DNA of 64,000 bases from Caldithrix sp. (GTDB lineage: Bacteria; Zhuqueibacterota; Zhuqueibacteria; Thermofontimicrobiales; Sulfurfontimicrobiaceae), in assembly GCA_020722815.1 (NCBI GenBank), contig DYKB01000011.1, positions 49,501 through 113,500 on the forward strand, given 5' to 3'. Both the position numbers and the translations under genes were made by a program. This document shows positions 47,756 to 57,103 of the stretch, piece after piece (within the stretch, counting starts at the first letter, position 1; every line of letters begins with the position of its first letter). A model generated the notes under the pieces. The model saw nothing but the letters and a program-made list of their open reading frames with translations. It ran no database searches and was not told the DNA's origin.

Positions 47756-47884
47756 TCTTGCTCCTGGTTATTGAAGCGATGCAATTAATTTTTATTTTTC
47801 ATCATCATCTCAAACTTTTTTCCAGTTCGATCAGAAAATACGATGCATTTCATCACGCAAGAGAGCGATTGGATACAAAACCAC

Positions 47885-50800
47885 CTATTTCATCAGCGTC
47901 ATCTTCTTAACCATAACATGCCGTTGACCAGAACTCAACAATTTTGCTTCAATTTGATAGAAATAAATGCCAGCCGCTACTACTTTCCCCTGTTCATTCT
48001 GACTATTCCAATAAGCTTTATGAAGTCCCGCAGCCATTTCTCCACGAACTAATTGCCGGACTTTTTGGCCCTGTAAATCATAGATGGTTAATGTTACATC
48101 CGATAGCTGGGGACAACTAAAAGAAATCGTCGTGCCGGGATTAAAGGGATTTGGATAATTATCATATAAAACAAAATCCGACGGAAGTTCAGGAACACTG
48201 TTGTTGACGTGCGTTATTAACGTATAGGGAACCACCTCCAGCACAATGGGATTGCCAGTTGGATCATTGGCCAGTACATTTTGAAAGGTTATCATGGTTT
48301 GGCTGACATTCGGAATTGCCCCGGCGGACATGTGCGCCACGATGCGGGTGATAAGTCCCGATCCTGTGATTCCACCTTCATTAAATTTACGTGAAATTCC
48401 GACACTTACTTTGCCTGAATCCACCCCAAAGGTTTTATTAATCATCGGGAAAAAGATGGGGTCGGTTCCCAGAATATTTTCAAGCCCAATTTCGACCGAT
48501 TGCAAATCGGCCAGTGACACCGGGGTATTAACCAATTCAAATGACAGACCCAGCACATTCGCCAGATTATTTCCGATGATATCGATAAAGAAATCCTGAT
48601 TGGGATCCGTATTTCCTGTAATTTTGATGGCCAGTTGTGAGGCACTCGCTTTTTCGAAATTGGGTGGCAACGGGATTTTAGTCGTCAGTAAATGCAGGGT
48701 ATGGGTTTTATTCCAATTGAGACCAATTGGTAGTACATCCGTCTGATTGACCACGCCATCACCATTGGCATCGGCAAAAGTGGCGGCCTGGGGTGTCCAG
48801 GGGGTAGCTAACTGACCAGTCCACATTGTGGAAGCACCCTGGCGTGGTGGGCCAGTACGTTCCCAATGCAGGCCTAAGGGTAAAATATCTGCCTGATCGA
48901 CTTTGCCATTATTGTTGGTATCACCTGGCCAAACCAGAACACCTGACTGAATATTGATTTTCAATAAGCCGGGTGTCAAATTAATGGGATCCCCGGCGGA
49001 ATTATTGGCGGCGACATCGGTGATTGAAAAATCAACCGCGGTATTATGCGGTGTCGTTAATACGGTGGTGAATTTAATTTCCGTGATGCTGCCAAAACCA
49101 TTGACGCCCCCCTGACCAGATTTCCGACTGAGACCAATCGAGAGCTTACCATTGGGATCATCCGCGGTTGGGAAAAAGATAACATCACTTCCAATAAACG
49201 GTCCAGGTTCAGCACTGACATAATTAATATAGATCGTATTGGTGTAATTTAATTTAAAACTGACGCCAAACAGGTCGGTGACCGGCTTACTCACTGTCCC
49301 CACTTCAATATTGATAATAAATTCTGTCCCGGCCATCTGCAGGGGATTGGTAATGGTCGGTAAAATAGGAACTCCGGCACCAGCGCCGCTGCCAACTAAA
49401 TTCACCAGCAATGGATTTTCATCCGGATCATTACTGGAAATACTCAGCGACGCGGTTTTATTACCTGATGTCGTGGGCGTAAAGCGCAGCACCATATTTC
49501 GTGAGGCACCAGTTGTCAAGGAAAAAGCCCCTCCACCACTCTGAATGGCAAATTGACTGGCATTGGCACCAGTTAATGTGGTCGCCGTGACATTCAGCGT
49601 TCCCGCACCATCATTTTTGACGGTTAAAAGTTTTTCCTGCCAACCGCCCACCATAACAGTGCCGAAATCCAAAGAAATCGGGAGCGGCGTAATATCGGGA
49701 ACACTGGGGGCAGTTCCGGAACCGCCTAGCTGAATTTGAAACGGATTTTCGTCGGGATCATTGCTGCTAATATTCAGGATGGCATTTCGATCTCCCGTAT
49801 TGGTGGGACTAAATCGAACAATTATATTCCGGGTCGCAGCAGGTGCCAGGGTAAAAGCACCGCCACCACTCTGAAGACTGTATTCAGCAGGGTATGGGCC
49901 AGCCAGTACAGTCGCCGTGACATTCAAAGTTGCATTTCCTTCATTACTAATTACAAAAGTTTTATCTGCATAACTGCCAATATCAATTCCACCAAAGCTC
50001 CATGATTTTGGATTCGATGCAATATCCGGAACACTGGGCACGACGCCTGTACCACTTAACAGTACCAGGAAGGGGTTTTCATCCGGATCATTGCAACTAA
50101 TACTCAGAGAGGCAGCCTTAAAACCGGCACTGGCCGGGCTGAAACGGACGATGACTTCCCGTGTTGCGGCCGGGGCCAGGGTGAAAGCGCCCCCGCCACT
50201 CTGGATACTAAATTCACTGGCAAAGCTGCCGGTCAAAGTCGTGGATGCCACATTCAAAATCCCGGTCCCTTCATTGCGGATGACAAAGGGAATGTCTGAA
50301 AAACTGCCAATATTAACGCTGTTATAGCTGCCGGCGATGGGAATCGAGGCAATGTCGGGAACAGGCGCGGGCAGAATGGGTACTACTTCATCCAGATAGG
50401 TGCCTCCCTGTCCCAAAACAGCCGACATTCTACCCCATAAATTTACAAAGATATTTTTTATTGTAAAATTGGTGGGAAAAGTTGAAATACCGGACCAGTC
50501 GAATGTCAGATGATTCCAGGTGGCATTATTATCATTATAGACATCGTGGGTCAATTTGACAGCCGTTCCATTATAAAAATAGCGATCTTTTGCCTGATCC
50601 TTATCATAAACAATCACGAATAGATTCGCAAAAAATTCCCCGGTTGATGCAAAACACTCAGCAATTTCCGCTGTATATCCTTTGGCGGTCTGCCAGGTAC
50701 TGGAACCGGAGAGATCGGGTGATTTATAGCGCATAATCCAATATTTCGCAGACGTATTCGGATTCGCCACACCATGACCACTCCAGGTATACAGGGTCAG

Positions 50801-51748
50801 AGCACCTTTTTGATCACCGGTGGGATCTTTGCCGGCAGCATTGGGATAGTTAACATAGTCATACCATGCGAAAGAAAAATTGTTGAAGAAAGGGCCAGCA
50901 CCATTTTCATCGAAAGCACCTTCTTTAATCCATCCTTGAGTCGTTCCATCATTGAAATCAAACTTGCCGAAACTATTGGAAAGCCAATCAAAAACATTGA
51001 CAGCGAAAATACGATTATTTGTGCTATCAATATAGGCATTTTCACAATAATTTATATCACCGACGGCAACCACTCGCCCGGATCCACTTTGGGCCACAGC
51101 GATGATACCTTTATTGCCAGGTTCCCGCGCCATAATAGTGGCAGGTGATGTCGCCGTAATTTCCCCACCGACTTGAATATAAAGTTCAGAGACCCCATTA
51201 AAAATAGAATGTGCGGTAAAATTTGTCACTAATACGCTTGCTGGAAAGATGCTTGATACACCAAGTGTCACTCCAAATGCCTGCGCAATTGGCTTAATAT
51301 TCACATTGGGTGTTGTAACGGCATTGTCACCCAGAATCAATAAACCACCGCCGTTTTGAACAAAAGTTTGTATTTTACTAATTTCAGCGGACGTATAAGC
51401 ACTGTTCCAGGCAGAACCCAGGCAGATGACCAGAACTTTAATATTGGAAAGATTGGCACCGGCAAAATCAGTGGTCGTACTGATTGTATAACCAGCCGCC
51501 TGGAGAGCTGTCACCAAATTACTATATCTGTTTGCGGGTTCATAACCCCAATAAATCCCATGCGTTAAATCCCAGAGGACATTACCACCACTTGCGGACA
51601 GGAGCGTATTTCCTTGTGGAGGTTCGGTAATAGTGACTGGCAAGCCAGTGGTGGGATCAATATTATTTTTCATTACTTGTGCATTTGTGGTCAAATAAAA
51701 TAAAAAACAAATGCTTAAAAATAACTTAACGAAATTTGTCATCTTCAT
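47885..51748 (-). CDS. Large secreted protein: Hydin-like, cohesin, dockerin, T9SS tail
   Basis: Secreted multidomain protein of 1287 residues. Start at ATG of MKMTNFVKLFLS, preceded by AAGGAGG at 7 bases; a longer upstream frame has no such site. Order: signal peptide; a DUF4350/GATase-like domain (~30-260; VLVICLGSAWN, GGGLLILGDNAV); an unrecognised beta domain (~265-455, DGTTQGWIKEGAFDENG); three Hydin/SPD-2-type choice-of-anchor repeats beginning near 461, 571 and 681 (SIQSGGGAFTLAPAATR, RFSP); a cohesin-like domain (~792-930); dockerin-like calcium loops (GDTNNNGKVDQADILPLGL and DANGDGVVNQTDVLPIGL, ~936-1020); a second cohesin-like domain (~1029-1180); the sorting tail (YPNPFNPGTTISF). 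Role unknown; probably surface assembly. Confidence 0.9.
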   Translation of the reverse strand: MKMTNFVKLFLSICFLFYLTTNAQVMKNNIDPTTGLPVTITEPPQGNTLLSASGGNVLWDLTHGIYWGYEPANRYSNLVTALQAAGYTISTTTDFAGANLSNIKVLVICLGSAWNSAYTSAEISKIQTFVQNGGGLLILGDNAVTTPNVNIKPIAQAFGVTLGVSSIFPASVLVTNFTAHSIFNGVSELYIQVGGEITATSPATIMAREPGNKGIIAVAQSGSGRVVAVGDINYCENAYIDSTNNRIFAVNVFDWLSNSFGKFDFNDGTTQGWIKEGAFDENGAGPFFNNFSFAWYDYVNYPNAAGKDPTGDQKGALTLYTWSGHGVANPNTSAKYWIMRYKSPDLSGSSTWQTAKGYTAEIAECFASTGEFFANLFVIVYDKDQAKDRYFYNGTAVKLTHDVYNDNNATWNHLTFDWSGISTFPTNFTIKNIFVNLWGRMSAVLGQGGTYLDEVVPILPAPVPDIASIPIAGSYNSVNIGSFSDIPFVIRNEGTGILNVASTTLTGSFASEFSIQSGGGAFTLAPAATREVIVRFSPASAGFKAASLSISCNDPDENPFLVLLSGTGVVPSVPDIASNPKSWSFGGIDIGSYADKTFVISNEGNATLNVTATVLAGPYPAEYSLQSGGGAFTLAPAATRNIIVRFSPTNTGDRNAILNISSNDPDENPFQIQLGGSGTAPSVPDITPLPISLDFGTVMVGGWQEKLLTVKNDGAGTLNVTATTLTGANASQFAIQSGGGAFSLTTGASRNMVLRFTPTTSGNKTASLSISSNDPDENPLLVNLVGSGAGAGVPILPTITNPLQMAGTEFIINIEVGTVSKPVTDLFGVSFKLNYTNTIYINYVSAEPGPFIGSDVIFFPTADDPNGKLSIGLSRKSGQGGVNGFGSITEIKFTTVLTTPHNTAVDFSITDVAANNSAGDPINLTPGLLKINIQSGVLVWPGDTNNNGKVDQADILPLGLHWERTGPPRQGASTMWTGQLATPWTPQAATFADANGDGVVNQTDVLPIGLNWNKTHTLHLLTTKIPLPPNFEKASASQLAIKITGNTDPNQDFFIDIIGNNLANVLGLSFELVNTPVSLADLQSVEIGLENILGTDPIFFPMINKTFGVDSGKVSVGISRKFNEGGITGSGLITRIVAHMSAGAIPNVSQTMITFQNVLANDPTGNPIVLEVVPYTLITHVNNSVPELPSDFVLYDNYPNPFNPGTTISFSCPQLSDVTLTIYDLQGQKVRQLVRGEMAAGLHKAYWNSQNEQGKVVAAGIYFYQIEAKLLSSGQRHVMVKKMTLMK

Positions 51749-53589
51749 TTTGAAGCCTCCTTCTGAAAAGTTATCATTTTGAAAAAGGAAGTGATTCCTC
51801 ACAATGATTTAAACCAAATGTCGCAAAGTAAAAGCACAAATCGTTTTTTTAAATCATCATTCACCATTTATGATGAATAATGCTTTGCTTTGCGGGTTCT
51901 GTCGTGCAACTTTTCACTACAGTACACTTTTTTATAAATTATCGTTAAACCACGCTTCTGATCCTAACCCCACCCTCTCCAAAGGGCTGATCTTGACCCA
52001 CATCTCGTTACTGGACACGGGGAAGTGGCCACTCCCCTTCCCTGATTTGAGGGAAGGGGTTGGGGGATGGGTTAGAAAATGGTGTTGATAAGAACAAATT
52101 TAAACTTTTCTCCTGGTCACGATGAAACTTAATTAAAAAAAATATTTTTTTGTTATGTCCGCATCCTTTTTTACCCATCCCCTGGCCCCTTCCCTAACAA
52201 AATCGGGAAGGGGAATTCGTCCTCTCTCCGGGTCCAGTAGAAGATATGGGACACACTCAGCCCAAAGGGAGAAGGTTAGGGTGAGGGGTCAGATTTGACG
52301 ATTTTAAGAGTGTACGGTAGCAAAATAGTTGATAAACTTAAAGAGCATTCCTGTGAATTTTTTTTGCAATAATTCAAGGTAGGGAGAAATGGGATTTACC
52401 TGGATTATCGTCAGCCGTCATCAGTCCCTGGCTGTTTTTTGGACGGATGTGCGAAACAGATATTGTGTTTACTCATCCTCCTCTGGTTGGGAAGATAGCC
52501 ATTATATAATAATATCATAAAGAAAAATAAAAGTCAAGCCTTAAATTATTATTTTATAGCAGGAAATTCTTAGCGATGATAATCATGAGTTCCCTCTTTA
52601 AGAAATAATTCGGTCATTCCGACTCCTTCGGCTAGCTCGGGACAGGTTCATTAAAGTATTTTTATATTAAATTTCGAAATTACTCGCTTCGCTAAAAATA
52701 ACAGACGCATGCTTTTGAGACGTATTTTCAATTACTAGAAAAAACAAGTCACCAATCAAAAAAATATATTTCCGGCATACCAGCGCTTAATTCTTGAAAA
52801 ATTTCTGTATAATTTATCAATAACGTCAGGCTATAATAATTCCGATAGTTCAATGTACTCCAAACACGATTAAATTATTTTAAATAGACATTGGTGTAGT
52901 TTGTTACTGCCAACCAGCGCAAACAGGTTTTGATGGTGAATCAATTGGAAATATAATCAGAAATTTTCTATAAAGAATTTACCATAGACAACTCCTCTCC
53001 CCCTTAAGAATTTTATCACATTTTACGCTAAAATTAAAAAATTAGGGATAAAAATTGTTTTTTCATATAGTTGCAACTAATAGTTGAATTAATCTGAAGT
53101 ACATATATCAAATAAAGCCAATAGAACACTCTCAAAAATTAATAAATACTTTCAAAAAATATTAATAGCAACAAAAAAGGGCTTGACTATTATATTTTTT
53201 TTATGTAGAATTGTATTAATATTGGTTACGCTTGTTCTTCTCAATAGATTTTATTAATAAAAAAATATCACCAACAAACAACCTACATCTCCTCCTGAAC
53301 CGAGTCGCTTGCGATAACACTGATTGTTAATGTGGATAAAAAATTGTTGGTAAATCCAGAATTTATCCCTGAATGATCGGATTGTTTCGGCTGATAATAA
53401 AGTTGGCTTTCATAAATCCAGGGTATCTATACTTGTATTTTATTCAAGCTGTCTCATTTCCAGGAGCTCTGAATTTATTTTTTAATTCATCCTGAGCTTT
53501 TGAGATATTAATAATCAATGTATCCATTGAGTTCAGTTTTAATTTTTTAATCCACTATTTAATCTAAATCAAATCTTTAGGAGGTTGTC
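51749..53589. repeat. 1.8-kb non-coding region with inverted repeat pair
   Basis: No gene seen. 51961-52076 and 52172-52293 are imperfect inverted copies of one element of ~120 bp of the CCCTCACCCC family (CTAACCCCACCCTCTCC at one end, TTAGGGTGAGGGGTCAG at the other, each with GGAAGGGG core), about 95 bp apart. 52612-52711 holds a GTCATTCC..GCTTCGCT type repeat. 52750-53580 is AT-rich and blank; it must contain the promoter of the S74 gene, whose Shine-Dalgarno GGAGG lies near 53580-53584. Confidence 0.6.
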
Positions 53590-53838
53590 ATGTTGAAAAA
53601 ATCTATTATGATGGTTGTTACTATCTTGTTACTCGTTTTGACCAGCAATGCAGAGATACCCAAATTAATGAACTATCAAGGAATGCTTACTGATGCCAAC
53701 GGTAAGCCTATCGATGGAACCCGAACCATAACTTTCGGTCTATTTGGAGCAGAAACCGGTGGCGCAGCGCTTTGGACAGAGATCCATAAAGTTACCATAA
53801 AAGATGGATTGTTTAATGTCATTTTGGGATCAATCTAG
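53590..53838 (+). pseudogene. S74 chaperone-domain protein, 5' part before in-frame TAG
   Basis: First 82 codons of a secreted protein: signal peptide (MLKKSIMMVVTILLLVLTSNA), then IPKLMNYQGMLTDANGKPID and VTIKDGLFNVILGSI, the N-terminal module often seen in front of endosialidase-chaperone proteins of FCB bacteria. GGAGG precedes the ATG. It is ended by TAG at 53836-53838. The frame goes on without a shift (SFDNIDIDPLKAYLEVTID), which is the expected continuation of the module, so this and the next entry are one gene of 465 codons broken by one codon. Confidence 0.85.
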
Positions 53839-54984
53839 TCGTTTGATAACATCGATATTGATCCTTTGAAAGCATATCTTGAAGTGACAATAGACACGGA
53901 TCCCCCAATGAAACCTCGTAAGCAGTTGGTAAGTGTGGCATTCGCCTTTCAAGCCGATGATTCTGATCACCTGGAGGGCTACACAGCGAGTGCTTTTATC
54001 CGGGAAATAAATGATGTGAGACCGGCCAATGGTGAACTCAAGCTGGTTGCCAGCAGTAATGTAACGATAACACCCAATGCCAGCGCGCATGAAATCACGA
54101 TCGCGGCAACTGGCGGAGGTGGCGGAACAGGCGATAATCTGGGTAACCACATTGCCACGCAAAATTTTCGTCTCAATGGCCATTGGCTGTCAAATGATGG
54201 CGGAAACGAGGGAATTCAAATCGACAATACTGGGAATGTCGCTGTACCTCAAAAGATTCATTCACACGGCAGTATTACAGCCGTTGGGACCATACAATCG
54301 AATGCCAATATCATTGCCGTGACGGGTATCCAGGCAAATGGTGGTTCTATTAGAGTCGGTAGTCCCAGTATTACTTATGGAGATGGTGATGTTGCCGCAA
54401 CCGACGATGTCGTTGCTGATGATCAAATCATTTCAGGTGGTGGTATGATTTGCGGTAATAACCTGACTGTTAATAACCATCTTGGCGTGAATTTCGGGGG
54501 CTATAGTACAACTCATGCGCTCGAGGTCAGTGGCTCTACTCATTCAACAGATGATATTTCCACCGGTGATAAACTGTATTCAAGCGGTCATGCCGGTATT
54601 AACTTTGGCGGTTGGAGTGACACGTATGCCTTACGCGTCAATGGGAACGCCTATTGTACCGGAACCTGGAATTCGTCGGATGTGATTTTGAAAAAGAATA
54701 TCGCTTCCATAAATAATCCGCTTTCCAAATTATTCCAGCTTCGCGGTGTATCCTATAATTGGAAAACAGAAGAATATACAGATCGGGAATTTTCTGAAAG
54801 TCTGCAATATGGATTAATTGCTCAGGAAGTTGAAAAGGTATTCCCTGAATTGGTGATGACCGATGAACACGGTGAAAAAGCCATCGCGTATTATCAATTG
54901 ATTCCCATGTTACTGGAAGCACTGAAACAACAGCAACAACAAATTGACAATTTACAGAAAAAAGTTGATCAGTTGAGCAAATAA
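53839..54984 (+). CDS. S74 intramolecular chaperone protein, 3' part
   Basis: Continues the same reading frame after TAG; an internal ATG start at 53866 or later is not needed. A stretch of Gly/Asn-rich beta repeats (for example VNNHLGVNFGGYSTTHALEV and HAGINFGGWSDTYALRV) leads to a peptidase S74 / endosialidase intramolecular chaperone domain: SSDVILKKNIASINNPLSKL, then YGLIAQEVEKVFPELV and a terminal glutamine-rich coiled coil. The Ser-Asp pair of the self-cleavage site is present. In phage tail spikes and related surface fibres this domain trimerises the shaft and cuts itself off. No sorting tail is seen. The next gene starts 43 bp later. Confidence 0.85.
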   Translation, partial: SFDNIDIDPLKAYLEVTIDTDPPMKPRKQLVSVAFAFQADDSDHLEGYTASAFIREINDVRPANGELKLVASSNVTITPNASAHEITIAATGGGGGTGDNLGNHIATQNFRLNGHWLSNDGGNEGIQIDNTGNVAVPQKIHSHGSITAVGTIQSNANIIAVTGIQANGGSIRVGSPSITYGDGDVAATDDVVADDQIISGGGMICGNNLTVNNHLGVNFGGYSTTHALEVSGSTHSTDDISTGDKLYSSGHAGINFGGWSDTYALRVNGNAYCTGTWNSSDVILKKNIASINNPLSKLFQLRGVSYNWKTEEYTDREFSESLQYGLIAQEVEKVFPELVMTDEHGEKAIAYYQLIPMLLEALKQQQQQIDNLQKKVDQLSK

Positions 54985-55027
54985 TTCTAATTGTGTTTCT
55001 TCATCTATAATGAGGAGAATTCTCAGC

Positions 55028-56356
55028 ATGAAAATAAAATATCGAGGTGGTATACAAGGTGTTTTTCTATTATTTCTGATATTTTATTTCATATCAGGAG
55101 AAATCGCATTCGCCCAGTCCAGCACCAATTATGCGATGAAAAAATATGTACTGGATATGTGCGGCGCGGGAAATACATCGGCGCGATATTACCTGGTAGA
55201 TGTCGGGGGACAGCCAACCCCGGCAGGTGAACTATTTAGCACGAACTACACATTGTCGGCTGGCTTTTTAGGACAGGCGATTACATTCGAGTTTCGCGGG
55301 CTCAAACTCACTGCCAGTGATGGCGATAGTGGAGATTATTTCGGCAGATCAGTAGCGCTTGGTGATGGTTATGCGGTTGTTGGGGCTTCGGATGACGATA
55401 ATGGGAGGGGGAAAGATGCGGGCGCCGTTTATATTTTTACCAAATCAGGTGAAAACTGGATTGAACCGATAAAAATATTGAACCAAGATGGCGCGGAAGG
55501 TGATTATTTTGGCTACGCGTTGGCCGCTGATGGTGATTATGTCGTCGTGGGTGCTCCCTGGGATGATGATAAAGGCGAACAATCCGGTTCGGCCTATATT
55601 TTAAAGCGCGATGGAACGACCTGGTCTCAGCAGGCGAAGCTAATCCCCAGCGATGGGGGCGCGGATAATCGTTTTGGGATTGCGGTTGACATTAGTGGGG
55701 ATTATGTGCTTATCGGCGCCTTTTTTGATAATGATTTTGGCACGCGTTCCGGTTCGGCCTACATTTTTAAAAGAAACGGAACAATATGGTCGGAACAGGC
55801 AATCCTCCAAGCAAATGATGGCGCTGAAGGGGACTGGTTTGGGGTCAGTCTGGCAATTGATGACGATTATGCCGCGGTTGGTTCGCGATATAATGATAAT
55901 GAAAAAGGAACCGATGCGGGAGCCGTTTACATCTTTAAACGCGATGGCAGCATCTGGACGCAAAAACAGAAATTAATGGCCAGCGATGGCGCTGCCGATG
56001 ATTTATTCCATGAAGTCGACCTTTTTGGAAATCAACTGGTGGTTGGGGCTTATCAGGATGATGATAAGGGAGACAATTCCGCTTCAATCTATGTATTTTC
56101 AAACAATGGAACCTCCTGGATCGAGCAGGAAAAACTCACGGCCAGTGACGGTGAAAAAGGCGAAAACTTTGGCTGTGATATCTCCATGAATAGTACCCGA
56201 ATGGTGGTCGGGGCTTACCGGGATGATGATAATGGTGCCAATTCCGGTTCAATTTATGTTTTGGAGTATAATGGTACCAAATGGAATGAAGTGGACAAAA
56301 TTATCGCGTATGATGGTGATCCGGGTGATTATTACGGATTACCGGCCGCTATTTAA
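55028..56356 (+). CDS. Secreted FG-GAP repeat protein, part before in-frame TAA
   Basis: Secreted protein with signal peptide; I choose ATG 55028 (MKIKYRGGIQGVFLLFLIF) because GAGGAG lies at 55011-55016, inside the apparent start of the longer frame. After SSTNYAMKKYVLDMCG come about eight FG-GAP (integrin alpha-like beta-propeller) repeats, each like LTASDGDSGDYFGRSVALG followed by DGYAVVGASDDDNG and SAYILKRDGTTW. A TAA at 56354-56356 cuts the frame in the last repeat (LPAAI|GDYILVAARNDDD). The frame remains open after it to 56758 and codes the sorting tail, so this is one gene with a single stop codon. Confidence 0.88.
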   Translation: MKIKYRGGIQGVFLLFLIFYFISGEIAFAQSSTNYAMKKYVLDMCGAGNTSARYYLVDVGGQPTPAGELFSTNYTLSAGFLGQAITFEFRGLKLTASDGDSGDYFGRSVALGDGYAVVGASDDDNGRGKDAGAVYIFTKSGENWIEPIKILNQDGAEGDYFGYALAADGDYVVVGAPWDDDKGEQSGSAYILKRDGTTWSQQAKLIPSDGGADNRFGIAVDISGDYVLIGAFFDNDFGTRSGSAYIFKRNGTIWSEQAILQANDGAEGDWFGVSLAIDDDYAAVGSRYNDNEKGTDAGAVYIFKRDGSIWTQKQKLMASDGAADDLFHEVDLFGNQLVVGAYQDDDKGDNSASIYVFSNNGTSWIEQEKLTASDGEKGENFGCDISMNSTRMVVGAYRDDDNGANSGSIYVLEYNGTKWNEVDKIIAYDGDPGDYYGLPAAI

Positions 56357-56758
56357 GGTGATTATATTCTGGTTGCTGCCCGGAATGATGATGACAAAGG
56401 AACAAATGCAGGTGCGGCATATATTTATGCCTCAAAATCCACCGCTGTTTCCTTCGATTTTACAAAAGTTGCCGAAGCCACCTTTTTCCAGGTTTCGCCG
56501 GCCTACCCCAATCCATTTAATCCCGGCACAACAATTCGCTATGCCCTGTCGGGAGCGGCTGAAGTCAATATTGGCATCTACAATATGCTCGGCCAACGGA
56601 TTCGAATTCTGGAAAACAGCTATCGTGAAGCCGGTTCGCATTCAGTTCACTGGGATGGTAAAGATGACACCGGCACTTCTCTGACCAGCGGTATTTATAT
56701 ATGTCAGATTCAGGCTGGCCCATATCGGCATTCCATTAAGCTGGCCATTTTAAAATAA
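56357..56758 (+). pseudogene. FG-GAP protein 3' part with T9SS tail, after in-frame TAA
   Basis: 133 codons in the same frame as the preceding part, ending at TAA 56756-56758. They complete the last FG-GAP repeat (GDYILVAARNDDDKGTNAGA) and carry the sorting domain (YPNPFNPGTTIRYAL..NMLGQRIRIL..SGIYICQIQ). Without it the protein would lose its T9SS signal. No start codon or ribosome site suggests a separate gene. Confidence 0.85.
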
Positions 56759-57103
56759 AAGTCACCTAACGGCATGACTTATAAAAGGAAAAAATAGTTA
56801 AAAATGAAGTAAAAATCGGGATATGAGGTCTGGTCCAATCAGTTACTGATATGTTAATATCGGGTATACTGAGACAGCTTTATATCTCGATTTTTTTTAC
56901 AGGAATGGACCCACACAGAAAGCTGAAATTATATTATTCTAAGCGAGGTGAAGAATCTCCTTATTTAATCAAAAATAGAGATTTTTCACGCCACTTCATT
57001 AGGTTTACCCTGAACATAGTCGAAGGGCTCAGAATGATAAAACAGGCCTTTTAAAGAGGCCAGTGAATAATCAAAAAATTTTGCGATGAAAGGAAAGAGA
57101 AGC
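56759..57103. repeat. Intergenic with AAGAATCT-type repeat
   Basis: About 345 bp. 56936-57043 shows an inverted GAAGAATCTC...GAGATTTTTCACG arrangement plus GAAGGGCTCAGAATGATAA, a member of the dispersed family at 20.0, 28.6 and 52.6 kb. No gene seen. Confidence 0.5.
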
